Assembly: GCA_002812745.2 (NCBI GenBank)
Contig: NCSJ02000098.1
Span: forward strand, 62,001-126,000
Reading direction: 5' to 3'
DNA: 64,000 nucleotides
DNA from: Scytalidium lignicola
Lineage: Eukaryota; Ascomycota; Leotiomycetes
The position numbers were made by a program, and so were the translations under genes. How positions within the stretch are numbered: the stretch's first letter is position 1; every line of letters starts with the position of its first letter. Of the stretch, positions 32,411-44,500 are shown in pieces. A model generated the notes under the pieces. That model was not told where the DNA came from, ran no database searches, and saw nothing but the letters and a program-made list of their open reading frames with translations.

Positions 32411-33553
32411 GATGGATGACTGCTCGATACACAGAGCGTGATGTTTCAAAGTATTCCAATTACTAGCACAGGTTCAATCTTCTACACTGAATAAAAGAGA
32501 TTAACCCGAAGTGTGTCGAACTCAATTCAAGACTGGATATAGATATCGATATATATATCTCTACGCAGTTGAAAGACCAGAGACCAAGATCCAGATCGAA
32601 TTCGAACTTGCGATAAATAACTAATAATCCTGCTACAGGAAGTGACGTAATTGATGTAAGTTGCAGAGATACAGTCCCGTGACAAGGAGACCCAATCCGG
32701 TAATTTATAAATAGAATAATAAAATACTTTTATTATGATAGCTATTTATCATGTACTCTAGCCCGTAAGTTGGCACCATTCCATAAATACCTGCTTCGGA
32801 ATTGTTGTGACACTCCCAGATGGTAATGAACCTTCATTCATCTTGCACTGCTTCTATTTCTCCGCTGTAGTTCGAGTTGAACTCGCCACATGTATTTTGA
32901 GCACCATGAAAAGCTCTGCCCTGTTGATTGTACGATGGAAATAATCTGTGCAGCAAGTTCTTGAGCTTTATCCTCGCAAACTGATTCCTCTAATGGGTCT
33001 AAAACAAAAATAACCCGATTCGTAATGATGAGACAAGTAAAGCAGAATCGGAGTGCTTCCAATAGTTTACCATCAACATCTACTCATATTCTAAAGAGGT
33101 CAGAATCGCTGTTCTAATTACATGCTTTGTATTACTGGTACTATTGCGAGATTAGCGCATATGCGCATTCGTAATGAAGTGACCATCTAGCTCAGATCAG
33201 AGAATGGTTGGTCATCTATTGGAATTGACCTCAAGACTGCTTGCCAATCTTCATGGTCAGGATGGCAGGCTCCAGGGGGCCGTAATGGGCTCCTAGTATC
33301 AGAATCGGCTCCCAGACCCAGGACGTTCTCCGCAGTTCCGGATTTGATCGAAACCACAAGGGTAGAATAGGTGAAGACTATGTTGAAGTCAAGTCCAAGG
33401 ATAATCTCATTCACTTCCAGCATGTTCATATGCTCATTCTTCTAAGGTGGAATACTCACTCTGAGCATATTCTCTAACTATAACCTACATCTCATGTAGT
33501 CTTGAATGGCATCTTGTTACAGTCCATTAAATGCGAAACCCCCGGTACCGAGC
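32411..33553. other. Intergenic, possible gene scraps
   Basis: Minus-strand frames at 33062-32838 (EALRFCFTCLIITNRVIFVL, then EESVCEDKAQELAAQIISIV) and 33429-33187 look compositionally protein-like but match no family I can name and do not join. They may be remnants of a degraded gene. Confidence 0.3.
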
Positions 33554-35248
33554 CTAGTTCTCTTTTAATCCCCTCGTGTCCTTTGGCATACGTACGAACG
33601 TTAAGTCTACTAAAAGAGCAACAATTCCGAGCCCGATGCCAAGATATAATGCGGCTCTATAGCCTCTCAAAGGTTGTAAGTCGTGGTCGTTGGTTTCAAC
33701 CTCCACTAAGCCCCCAAATCCGACGCCCGTACTAGTTCCGTAAAGCTGCAAAACGCCAATAAGTGAACCCGCCCTCCCTTGGTTTTCCCGACTGACACTG
33801 TTGCTCGCAATTATTTGCGATGCTGTAAAGATAAAATCCGGACAAAAGGAAAATAGCAAAACAGCGGGAAATACCTGAGCCCAGTATGTTTGTTGAGCTG
33901 GCATTGTGGCGATGAAGATATTTCCCGCAATCACGGTTAGAGCTCCTATCGCCAGAATGCCCTCCGCTGCGAGACGCGGGATTAACCACGCAGAGAGGAA
34001 GGCTGCGAAAGCTCCAAAAATAATTAATGGAGAACCCCCGGCAGCGAATTCTAATAAAGTCCATTTCCTTATCAGCTGCTGCCAGGTTGCCGTGTACCAG
34101 AATCCAGTGCCGTACGCCATGTAACTTAGGAACACCACTAGCATGGCGGCTCCAAATGACGGTGCTCTCCATATATTTAGTGGAAGCAAAGGTTCCTTGA
34201 CCCTTCCCTCTACCAAGATGAACAATATACCAAGTGCTATAGATATAACGAGGATCGCTATCTCATATCCGCACCAACCAGAGACCGGCACTTGGCTAAG
34301 GATTATATTAGCAAACTACTCATTCATTGGTTGGCTAGCAAAGATGATTATCAGATTACTTACTTCCATACGAAGTTAAAAAGGATCAAGCTGGAGACGC
34401 CAATGGTTCCTCCAACCCAATCCATCTTTCCCCCCGGTCAACTGGTATGTCCTTCGGAATAACGAGGAAACATGTCGCAAAAACTAGTGATCCTAACAAT
34501 GCTCTGCTATGTAGTTAGTTAATATCCGGATATTGTGGCAATGCAACTCACAAGAAGATAAACAGCCACTTCCACGGGAGCAGCTGTGTGAATAACCCGG
34601 CAAACACAGGTCCAGACCCGCCTCCAACCGGTGCAGCCGCCCCAAAAAAGGCTATACTGAAGTTCCGCATTTTCCCAGGTGGAAAAGTAGTTCCAATAAT
34701 AGCTACAGCATTGGGAAGAATGAGACCCGCGCCCATTCCAGTAAACCCACGAGCGATATTGAAAGAAACAGTGTCACGGCAAAAAGCATTTATAAGTGAC
34801 CACAGAGTCCACCACCCTCCACCTAACAAGAGAACATATTTGTGGCCATATATAGCTCCGAGTCGACCACTAATAAGAACAAACGTACCGTGCGTCAATC
34901 TGAAAATGGTTGTTAAATTCCGTCTGGAGAACGCCGGTAGAGATAACCCACGTGTAAGAGGCTGCAAACCAGCCCGCCTGCGCTGGAGTGTCCGCCCCTA
35001 GCGCCTTTCCCACGTGGAAACCGCCACCCATCATGGCGCCGAACGATATGAACTTTGCTACTATCAGAAAATATGCATCGTAGAGAGAAGATTGAACATA
35101 CAGGTAGCAGATTTGTTGATATGATGGTCACTGATACTAGAATCTGGCGCCAGGGACGTAAAGATTGATAAGGGTTACATCCAAGCTCCTCCTCTATTAC
35201 GTAGGAAACAGCAGTATCCGTGATGCCAGGCTGTGCATTGGCAGCCAT
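33554..35248 (-). pseudogene. DHA2-type 14-TM MFS transporter with a 1-nt frameshift
   Basis: Exons (minus): 35248-35098, 35057-34952, 34899-34552, 34506-34364, 34295-33554. They sum to 1490 nt, one short of a multiple of three. The break is in exon 4 at a C run (34430-34435, G run in the sense strand). Upstream frame reads FLVIPKDIPVDRG; the family-like continuation KMDWVGGTIGVSSLILFNFVW needs one more G, while the actual frame soon meets TGA. Otherwise typical: WFAASYTLTHGTFVLISGRLGAIYGHK, the ARGFTGMGAGLILPNAVAIIG segment, and a last exon of about 246 codons with six or seven membrane helices. The first intron uses a weak donor (GTTCAA) chosen because GTATGT just before it would shift frame. 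A homopolymer sequencing or assembly error could equally explain the lesion, so the gene may be intact. Confidence 0.75.
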
Positions 35249-35400
35249 AATTCGAAACGAATATTTAAAGGCTGTATACACGAAAGTTGTGAGTGTGCAC
35301 TCAAAAACTTAAACAGACTCTTTACTTATTAATGATTTTGCGCTATAGTCTTATATTATTAAGTAAAATTGACCTTTAAAACTCCGAGCCACCAAAGTGA

Positions 35401-35448
35401 AGGGGAAGGGAAAAAAGGGGGGAGGGGGGGCGGTTTGGGTTTGGGTTG
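35401..35448 (+). repeat. G-rich tract with G-quadruplex potential
   Basis: Successive runs of three or more G on the plus strand (AGGGGAAGGG, GGGGGGAGGGGGGG, then TTTGGGTTTGGGTTGG). It lies about 150-200 bp upstream of the start codon of the DHA2 gene, on the opposite strand. TTTGGG units recall, but do not match, telomeric repeats. Confidence 0.5.
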
Positions 35449-35949
35449 GTAACTTACACCATCATGTTTATGTAATTTATACAGATAACTAATTATTGAG
35501 TTATTCACGTAATGGCATCTGCAACCAGTTTGTATGTTCATTTTCATTAGAGGTTGGTTTAAATAACTTGCCTTACTAGTCCCATTAATAATTAGCAAAG
35601 ACAAGATGTTTACAGAGATAGACCTTTGATACTGACAGCTACAAGCTTTGGTATACATGCACTCGCTCAGCGATGTGAACATGAATACCACTATGCATCA
35701 AAGTCTTTCCCCATCTATCTTCGATTCGTGTGCATATTTTGTAGCTTGATTTTCTTTGTCATGGCTTAGCTAGAGCATGCCCAATCTTCTCCCATCTCTG
35801 CCGTATCCACTTCAAAATTGCCAAGCTTCAACCGCAAACAGTGAGATAGAGTGCTTATGTAATATTTGCAGTACTTTTAAATTTTTGCCTTCCTATAGCC
35901 TCGTAATGGATTAGCCCCACGGGCCCTGGCAGAATGATACAGTGTCGGA

Positions 35950-36104
35950 CCTTGCAAGTTGCAAAAGTAGCAAATATGTGCCCAGCCTATTTACCTAAAA
36001 ATAGCCAACTAAGGTTGCATTCTGTTGTTGATCATACCGAATTTCTATGAGTTTCTAACTAGATGCCAAAGGCATCAGCGGCGCCACTTTTGCAACTTGC
36101 AAGG
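35950..36104. mobile_element. MITE-like element with perfect 19-bp terminal inverted repeats
   Basis: CCTTGCAAGTTGCAAAAGT at 35950-35968 is exactly complementary to ACTTTTGCAACTTGCAAGG at 36086-36104. The 155-bp interval has no coding capacity. Short length and precise terminal repeats suit a miniature inverted-repeat transposable element. No convincing target-site duplication is visible (left flank GTCGGA, right flank GAAGGG), so it may be old, or a different kind of palindrome. Confidence 0.5.
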
Positions 36105-37858
36105 GAAGGGTATGTATTAAACTGCTCCACAAATCGGGACCCAACCAGCCAACTCAACCCCCGGGGCTGTTTCTCTACAATATACTTCTTTTGAAGAATG
36201 TCTCAATCAATAACTATAAGGTGACAAATATGCAAATTCAGACTAGAGACACACCAAGGTAGAAAAAAAAGGTAGAGTCGGCCACCCCATGTCGCTGGTA
36301 ATGGAGTTGCTAGTCATATACGTATGTTTCTAACTATTGCTGACCTAACTCTAGTTAGCATTATAGCGAATACGGTAATAATACTATTGAGTACTTGAAC
36401 TTCTCAAATATCTAAGTAGGTCTAATTGCCCTGCAGGGCTTAGGATTAAAAAACACGAATTTCGAGGCGTAAATGCCCACAATATACTTACATAATAAAA
36501 CGAGGGGATTGCTTATATAATAATAAGCCTAGACAGAGATATTACGGGTTAACCGATCTACCACTCGCTCAGAAACCGCCACCACTTTTTAATTAATAAT
36601 TTAGCATTTTTCGATTAGTTAACCTGGGCTCACGTACATAGCTAATCTCCCATACAAATATCGTGATTTACAAATCCCATCTTCATCGCCTAAAAACAAG
36701 GATATCACAGACATGTATAGGTAAATCGTACAATTCTGAGCGATGTACGGAAGTTACATCAAAAGGTCATCAGAATTTGCTGAGGCACTTTTACCATACC
36801 TCCGTTCTTTGATATTCTCAAGTATAAGTTTATCACAAAGTTGATTGAAAGTCTATATTGATCGAACATTAGTTTTGTGTTCAACTGTACACTCATCAGA
36901 CCATTTAACGCGTTTTTACATCTCTAGGCCGTAATGCTAATATGTCATAGCTTATGCTAATCGTTGGAGAACATGATGTGCTTTGATTTTAGGTTGTTAA
37001 CGTTCAAATTATTTCTTCTTATTCATATTACATAACAAATATTGCATTGTTCTTAACTATACTTTATTGTTGACTTCTTGAAGGATATCACGCATCTTAA
37101 TAGATGGACCGATATGATTTGTCACATCATATATATGATCTTGGTGGTGCATTACGCTAGCAAGGGGGTATTTAGACCTTTTGCATCCCACTGTATGATA
37201 CAGGAGGGTAACACCCTGAAAACTTTTCACTTGGTAGGCCACTAGCGTGCAACGCTCTAATTAAGTTAGTTAACTTAACGTAATTACCGGTCTAACTAAG
37301 TTAACATTCGCATTTGCTAACAAAGACACCTACTGAGGATGAAACGGAGTCGAAGAAGAAAGTGATACGATCACAAAAAAGATGCGCGCAATTGCTAGAG
37401 GCAACGACAGTGGTAGGATTAGGAAGCGAGACATACCTCCTATCTCATGTGGGCCATGCCGTATTCGATCTCGGAGGCCACTTGCAGTTATGCCTGAGGG
37501 AGAAGAATCTTATTTCATTTGATGCACTTCTATTTCTCGTTCCACTATCCAGTAGATGAAGCTTTTCGCATGCCACTATATGACATGATGACCTATACTC
37601 CAACTACCCTTTTGTTCTTCATCTCTCGCCTGATTTCCGGAGCAGACTCTTTAATGAAAGATATCAAGTAAACAACCATTAGACAGAGGTATGGCTGTGC
37701 GGCTTTATTTGGTTTTCATAACGCTTTATTCGATGAACTTATAAAAGAGATATGGAGAATATCCTTTTCGGACGGAAGGGCCTTGTATAAGGTTACAAAA
37801 ACAACAGAGCCCAGAAATGCACTTTGGAAAGAAAATCAGTTTTTTTGGAGTTCAAAGA

Positions 37859-38548
37859 CTAGGAGGTGGTCAAAACATACAGGGATAGCAAGAGCTTGCT
37901 GGATGACTCCAAGCCTTCTGAGGCTGCGAGTTTTATACTGGCATTCCTGGAGCCAATAGGTCCCATTGCTCCCCAGAGCACCAAGTATATATTCTGAACC
38001 ACACCTTCTCTGGTGAAATTGCGTAGATGGATGAGGGTAGTTGGGACCATGAATGAACCTCCACTAACAGTCAGGATGACTGCGATATCTAAAGACAGCA
38101 CCGAGGTTGAGAAACTAGTTGCAACGCAGCCTACTATCCACCAACCACAACCAAACATAAAAGACAGTTTATATCCCGAGATATCAGAGAGAGAATGACC
38201 CAAGAGTATACACCCAAATATGCCTGACCTTAATTTCCGGTAATGTTAGAAGATTCCCATCCCTTTCAAGGGGTTGACGCGACATCATACATACGCTGGA
38301 AGAATCCATAAGAAGTAATACCCGGCAGAAAAGAGCAGTTCATCGGAAACTCGCTGGCTGGATGCCACAGCAACTCCAAGAGATATACCCTTGAAAGAAC
38401 TGTAAGTTTTGTACATCTTGGAAAACAGACATGAATAATATACCCATAACAGCTGTGCAAGAACAGAAGATGTTGCTATTATAATGCTTTGCGAAGTGCT
38501 TGTATTGTGGTACGAAGTTTGAAATGATGGGTCTCGTTGCAGGTTCAT
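37859..38548 (-). pseudogene. Truncated DHA2-type MFS transporter relic
   Basis: N-terminal third of an MFS transporter. 38548-38444 encodes MNLQRDP, then QSIIIATSSVLAQLLW. After a probable intron come SFKGISLGVAVASSQRVSD and GYYFLWILPA. After another, GIFGCILLGHSLSDISGYK and MFGCGWWIVGCVATSF, then IAVILTVSGGSFMVPTTL and LRNFTREGVVQNIYLVLWGA. The helix order and the loop 2-3 position match DHA2 proteins, but the Arg-rich GRLGD loop is degraded to GHSLSD. The sequence leaves the family pattern after MGPIG and stops at 37859, so the remaining nine or so helices are gone. The first splice does not keep frame with consensus sites, another sign of decay. It sits about 2.6 kb from the other DHA2 locus. 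Confidence 0.65.
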
Positions 38549-39679
38549 AATGAATAATTAGAGAATAGAGTTATAAGTGCAAAAATGTCAGACGGTATTC
38601 AGGTTACAACTGACTTGTGATATGGGAGGAGCCTGCTGGATTTAAGCACTGGTCAGCAAAGTTCCGCTCGTCGCAGAAACTCTGCTCCTATGAAATCTCT
38701 ACTCTGTAGTATTTAGGGGGTGGTGTAAGTAAGCATTCCGTAGCCTGCCTTACTCTCTAGTTACGATGACCTCCTGACGACTATAAGCGCAGGTCTCGTC
38801 TTTGAGCTTCTTCTTTTGAAATATGTTAGATTATGTCAGCATCCAGTTTAACAGCTAACGTAATTCCCGGTCCAGGGCTAGCTGCAGAGGACAATCCTCG
38901 CTTCCTGAAGATGCAGATAGGAAAGGTGGGTGTGTGTCGTCCTGCACGATAAAGTCACATCGAGGATACAAAATTGCGAACTTCACGCTGTTGGCTAATC
39001 GCCCGAACCAAACTCGACCCATCAATTTTATGTGCAAAGCACAGCTAGATTTGATGAAATTAAATGTAACCGGGTAATACTTTAACGCCTCGTATCTCTT
39101 TTAAACGTATATATTCCTCAAAGATTTCTGGTGTTGCTAGTTTGGGCTGTTGTGCCAACAGAACCCAGGGTTAAGGCCTCAGCTCATGCAACAGCCAAAC
39201 AGATGATGTAGGTCTAGTTAGCCATGACCCCACACCTCCTCATTCACTGGTCAAACTCTTGGCTTTTAACAGGTGTTTCCATGATTTTCTAAGGGGTATT
39301 AAATATAGTGAGTGCCTGTATGAGTGCAACATGTCTGCTTGGTTACTGTGTAAGACTTCATGTTGTTGGATAAATGTGGAAGTTTATAATAGTTATATTG
39401 ACACAAGAGAGTGTAAAGAACATATAAAAAGATATAGAGTCGAGACACGGTGGAGCATTAAGTCATAGTTACCAGGCCATAAGCCACTGACAATCTTGGT
39501 AGTCATGAAGGAGCAATGCCTCCAGCATCTTACATATTCAATTTATGAAATGATGTGATGATGCCTTCTTTACCTTTCAAGCTAGGTGAGTTGATTAATT
39601 ATGCTACCTGTTGCCAGTAAGGCCCTATAAGCCATGCCCAGCTAATCCTAACACCCACCTAGCCAGCTTCACTGGTGCA
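38549..39679. other. Intergenic, no gene seen
   Basis: About 1.1 kb with only short frames; no repeats or RNA genes recognised. Confidence 0.5.
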
Positions 39680-40203
39680 GGTCTTGTGAGAAAGTCTTCA
39701 AATACTTCATGCCAGAGTCGCACATAACGGTAACAATTGTGGCATCCAGTCCCAACCGCTCTGCCAAGCGCAGTGCCGCGGTGATATTTGCCCCATAGAC
39801 GTCCCATAGAACAAGCCCTCTTCTCTCGCCAGGCAAAATCCCATCACTCGAGCATCATCCGTAGACACGCTCTCAAATACCTAGGCAGTATGAACATGCT
39901 ATAGAAGTACTACATAACTAACTCCTTTCGGGTCAATTTTGTGTGACCCGGACAGTCTACCCGAAAGGACGGCAGATTCGGCGGGTTCAACTGCAACCAC
40001 CCGGATACGACCATCACATTCGTAAAGTCTTTCTGAGATGCCACGACGCGCTGCAGCTGTCCCAACACTCTGCACGAAGCCATCCATACGGCCGCCCGTC
40101 TGCTCCCAAATCTACGTACAGTACGCGCCAGTTCTCTCCATTTGCTTGCCATTCTCACTGGGTACAATCATCAACTTGGCTCCAATCGGATTGGTTCTAA
40201 TCT
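39680..40203 (-). pseudogene. Cysteine-synthase-type PLP enzyme relic
   Basis: Scattered pieces in different minus-strand frames line up in family order. Near 40200-40140: NPIGAKLMIVPSENGKQMER. Near 40110-39930: GGRMDGFVQSVGTAA and RVVAVEPAESAVLSG, then SHKID. Near 39870-39690: VSTDDARVMGFCLAREEGLF, YGTSMG, NITAALRLAERLG and VTVMCDSGMKYLKTF. These are strongly characteristic of the C-terminal half of O-acetylserine sulfhydrylase/cysteine synthase. The catalytic Lys region and the rest of the N-terminus are missing, and frameshifts and an in-frame stop separate the pieces. Non-functional. It lies immediately upstream of, and divergent from, an intact 2OG-Fe(II) oxygenase. Confidence 0.8.
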
Positions 40204-40320
40204 GTCGTTCACTATCTGATGCAGGAGACGTGTAAATCACGGAGTATTATTGTTCCATCCCGTGTGGCAACACCCCGCCGCCCCGACTGCCGATAAATAC
40301 CCACGATACCACCGAGGACT

Positions 40321-40350
40321 ATCACTCACTCACTCACTCACTCACTCACT
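40321..40350. repeat. (TCAC)n microsatellite in oxygenase leader
   Basis: Seven tandem TCAC units (ATCACTCACTCACTC and onward) about 125 bp upstream of the oxygenase ATG, probably in the 5' leader or proximal promoter. Confidence 0.75.
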
Positions 40351-40474
40351 ACAACCAAAACAATTTCGCAGTTACCATTCTATCAAAACCCAAATACCAA
40401 GCTTCAATACTTTCAACTCTCTATCTTTTCCTTTTTCCAAATCATCCCTCACTCCAGCCACAATTGCAGCCACA

Positions 40475-41521
40475 ATGGCAACCACTCTCCTGAACAGCAG
40501 CCTGCCCTCCGCAGCTCCATCTCCAGCTTACTACCCCTCGCCTGTGCCTTCCAATCCGCTACCCACGATTGACCTGAGCTCGGATTCAACCGACCAAGTA
40601 TTTGAAACTCTCACGAATGCAGCCTCCACGACTGGCGCAGCTCTTATCACGAGTCTCTCCATCAAACCCCCCATCACCTCAATCCAACGACTCTTCTCAA
40701 CTCTCTACACAAACCCTATCCTTGCCTCACGTCTCAATGCCACGTACCCAATACGCGGCGTCTTCAAAGCCGCCTGCTTGGACCCAACCAGTGCCCCCAA
40801 TATCGACCAGAAAACTACCATCGACCTCTCGGTCGCTCGGCTCCAGAAACTGCGAGAGCTGGACCCCGCGCTCGTAGATGACCTCGGCCAGGATTTCCAA
40901 GATGTGCTAAAGTTCTACACAGCAGTGGAGATGGACGTCATGCCGCTATTGATCCAAGCGACGTCTCATATCGTGGGCTGGGATCTGGCGCCGATGCACA
41001 GCAATGGAAATAACAATCTGCGGTTGATCGATTACTTCTCAAGCGCCGAGCCTACGGGCCCACGATGTGGAGAGCACAGAGACTACGGCACGTATACCAT
41101 GGTATTCCAAGATGGATCAGTTGGTGGATTGGAGTTCGAGGTTAATGGCAAGTGGATTCAAGTTCCAGCAAATGTGGATGCGGTTGTGTCCTGGGGTTGG
41201 TGCAGTGCCATCTTGAGTGATAATCAAATAAAGGCATCCAAGCACAGAGTTCTACGAACTCACCCCGTGCAGAAGCGAAGAACCACTGCGGTTGTCTTCG
41301 TCGCTCCAGACCTGGATGCCACATTGAAGCCAATCAAGGGTTTGGTGGGAAATAACTGCCCCAGCATCTGGTCAGAACAGATCATGTCCGGAGAGCTCTC
41401 TGTTGGGGAGTTTAAGCAAGTGATTGCTAAGAAATGGCGCAGACGAGAGGGCAATGAGGAAGGAGAAGTGATTGAGGGTGCACAAGACAGGGAGGTTTTG
41501 GCATATGTCAGTGCAGCTTAA
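40475..41521 (+). CDS. 2-oxoglutarate/Fe(II)-dependent oxygenase (isopenicillin-N-synthase-like fold)
   Basis: Intronless gene, 348 aa from the first in-frame ATG (the frame is open a further 75 codons upstream, but starts only with TTG). The N-terminus has LPTIDLSSDSTDQVFETLTN, as in the DIOX_N region. The iron-binding triad is His and Asp in CGEHRDYGTYTMVFQD and the distal His in ASKHRVLRTHP. The following RRTTAVVFVAPD contains the Arg-x-Thr/Ser-like position for 2-oxoglutarate binding. GGLEFEVNGKWIQVPAN is the conserved strand between them. Such enzymes hydroxylate, desaturate or cyclise small molecules. The long Ser/Thr/Pro-rich leader at residues 1-30 is likely disordered. It is divergent from the cysteine-synthase relic and stands next to a wide gene-free region. 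Substrate unknown; no lesion visible. Confidence 0.87.
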   Translation: MATTLLNSSLPSAAPSPAYYPSPVPSNPLPTIDLSSDSTDQVFETLTNAASTTGAALITSLSIKPPITSIQRLFSTLYTNPILASRLNATYPIRGVFKAACLDPTSAPNIDQKTTIDLSVARLQKLRELDPALVDDLGQDFQDVLKFYTAVEMDVMPLLIQATSHIVGWDLAPMHSNGNNNLRLIDYFSSAEPTGPRCGEHRDYGTYTMVFQDGSVGGLEFEVNGKWIQVPANVDAVVSWGWCSAILSDNQIKASKHRVLRTHPVQKRRTTAVVFVAPDLDATLKPIKGLVGNNCPSIWSEQIMSGELSVGEFKQVIAKKWRRREGNEEGEVIEGAQDREVLAYVSAA

Positions 41522-44500
41522 GAAGAGATGTTTCTTATAGTTTACTTGAAATGGTATTTTATTTTAAGTTAACTCAAGTTATCTTGTGAGATGGTTATAG
41601 TATTATATAACCTTTAGTTTTACAAATTTAACTCTTTATCTGCTAAGTACTACTAGTTTTATATTATATTTATAATGGTGGTTGTAAAGACGCTTGAAAT
41701 TCTGCACCAGAGAAAACAAAAGAACTTATGTGAAAATATTTCCAGAGCTTCAGGTAGACTGTTGGAACCGAGGCTGACCAGAGTCTATGGAAAGCGGCAA
41801 AGCTAACTCACTCATCCTGGGACGACAAAGATTAAGTTTTATGTTTGGTTTCACTATCATAGAAGCATTTTATGACCTGCTATATTCAGATCTATAAGAA
41901 AACACGATGTCCAACAAATGGCCATATGTGAACTCTCTATAAGAATTGGGAAATTTTGTAGCCGGGAGTGAAGTTCGTCATATCATACGGTTGCGCTCTG
42001 TTGCGGATCTGTATAAAGTGATCTAGAACACATGAGATCTACTGGGAGGATCTACAGGAGATGGTAGCTATGGAGAGAATAGGGGCTACTGGCCGCTGTA
42101 TTTACGGACCTACTTGACCACTGTACCATTATCTCTTTAGTTAATTCAGTTCTATGTTCGTTACATGTTTCTATTGGTGTACATAACCTCTACAGGACAC
42201 CGCATTTCTCGGGAATTTTATCACTATAGAGTTCTTACTATTTATATACGAATTATTGAAGGGGTTTAACGGCTTTTTAATATAATATAACTAGTTTGGA
42301 ATTATCTACGGACGCTGTGATCCGTAGTACAACTAGGTCGCACGAGTCGTAGGATTTGGTCTCCGCTTTGCTCCTAACTCTGAAGTTCTAGGCTTTCTAG
42401 TCGGCCCTGTCAGTGGTAGCTATCTTCCATAATGGAGCTAATAAGATGAATGTGGCTATTGCAGGCACAGACACCTCCAGCTACTCTAGCTCAGGGCTAT
42501 CGCATCCGTATTTACATATTCTCCACCACCAGCAGGCTGAATATATGAAAGATAACAGTATACTTCGCCATAAAAGCTTGATGTCCGAAGTACCCAACCT
42601 ACTGACTTTTGACTCGACGTTACTCTTTTAGTGGGATCCGTTATATCCCACAGATTGAATCGAGAAGCAAAAGAGGTAGATGAAGCGTTACTCTGTTACA
42701 TGGACACACTTATACGTTACGGGATAGCAGTCAATGGGTTGAACGGAGTTGCCGGGAATTGAAGGGTTCACGTAGTGGAACAAAAGAAGCTTCACGAAAT
42801 TGTTGGAATGGCGCTACGGCAGAATGGAGTATATTTAGTCTGATAGGTTATGGCTAAAGATGCTTGGAAAAAGGAAGAAACAAAAAAAAAAGAAAATTGG
42901 TGTATGCCCCATAAGAAGTGTACTGATAAGGGTATAATAGCTAGTGCGCTCATTTAACCAACCATTAGTATACGTAGGTTTGTTAAAGCAGGTAAATGGA
43001 CAGGAAGTTTCTCCTTTCCATTGCAGATCTTTTAGGTCAGAAGCGGTCAAAGAGGCTCTGTAAATCTCATAGGTCGTATGCACACCATCCTTGAGGAGCA
43101 TGGTTAGTTCATCCGAACAATGCATACAGAGAATGAGGACATGTCTTGTTACCTCCGTATGTACGAATTCTAGGCCATGTAATAGAAAGCAGTGGGGCGT
43201 TTAATATATTAAACGGCTTAGCCAAATCTATATATTCCTAATCCTGCATCTGTCAGATTGGGTTTCGGGCATGAGCGAATTGCGATTATTATTATTTTGC
43301 AGTGGGATCCGGTTATAGGAAATTAACTCCTTTACTTAGCAAGGAATTATGCATCTATGCATTTTATACAGCGTATTTTACGGCGTCCAGCCATTAATAT
43401 AAACACACGTTCCTGAATGGCACGAATGGGTACTTGAATAATTAATGTCTAACACGTGTTTGGTTACAGGTACGGAATACGGCACTTGTAGCGGATATTG
43501 TACAGTATTACTTCAGTATTGTAAAAAGCTCCACGAGCTGACGTGAGAGTCCAAATCTTTTTGGTTGTGGCTTCGTTTTGTCCACATCATAAATCGGGTA
43601 ACCGGTAACTATTCTCTAACTCTGCTACTAAGCTTGATTTATTATTTTACTGTGCATTGGCTGAAGTCAGTCTACGCCATGATCTGTCAAATTTCTCTAT
43701 AGTGCCGACGGAGGGTATATGAAATAAAATTGGAAAAGGTATCCCTTCGCCTGGCAACCCATGACCAACTTGTGCATTGCATAACCATTCTTTAGTAGAT
43801 TTTGATAGCAACTAAGTTTTCATGAAGCGAATAGCGAATGATTGGCTGAGATGCAATTATTTGGTATAGTAAAGCATAAAATGCACAACATGCATAAAAT
43901 GACCAAGGCGCATCTAGGCTTTCGATTCCGCATCTACATCAATTAAATTCAATCTTCCAGCCAATTCCCTTTCTCTTTGTACTGTATTTCCTTAATATAA
44001 TTAAATTTAATGACCATATAGAACAAAACTTAATATTAAATAAAATCCTTGAACATTAAATATTTTCTTTTCGTCCTCTCAAAAGATGACAGTACAAAAA
44101 CATTTACAGCTAACTAACCTGAAGGTTTTATTATAGAATTAGCAATTCCTCTAAAGAATAATATTCTACCTTGTTCTGATGAACATACTTTGATTCTAGG
44201 TCACAGGAAATTTGGCATTGTAAGGGATGCTATATGATTGTATGGTTAGAATGTTCGTCGGCGTGGTGTAGAGGGAGAGCGCTCTGTAGGACCTGAAGAC
44301 GCTGAACGGTAGCCAGTCATGACACGCCTACAGTAAAACCATAGAATAGAAAATAAAGGAAGAACGGCGTTTCTATTAAACGCTAATATAACGACCGAAA
44401 AGGATGAGAAATTTTAATAAGAGAATATATAGTGTCATGAGTGGCCATGAGTGGAATTAGACTATATGATACTTACCCATCAGTGTTTCGTTCCGGAAGG

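Larger units (their letters stand above)
35249..37858. other. Large AT-rich intergenic region with a MITE-like element and a G-rich tract
   Basis: 2.6 kb without a credible gene. Holds a G-rich tract at 35401-35448 and a 155-bp inverted-repeat element at 35950-36104 (both listed separately). Around 37255-37310 TTAGTTAACTTAA-like palindromic low-complexity sequence occurs. Confidence 0.5.

Noticed and set aside
32838..33429. Two minus-strand frames that look protein-like
   Set aside because: They do not join in frame and match no family I can name; mentioned only as possible scraps.
35401..35448. Telomere-repeat array
   Set aside because: Only two TTTGGG units and no tandem TTAGGG; treated as a G-rich tract.
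44255..44330. tRNA-like stretch (GTGGTGTAGAGGGAGAGCGC)
   Set aside because: It recalls a D-arm, but I find no B-box GGTTCGAATCC and no pairing acceptor or T arm.
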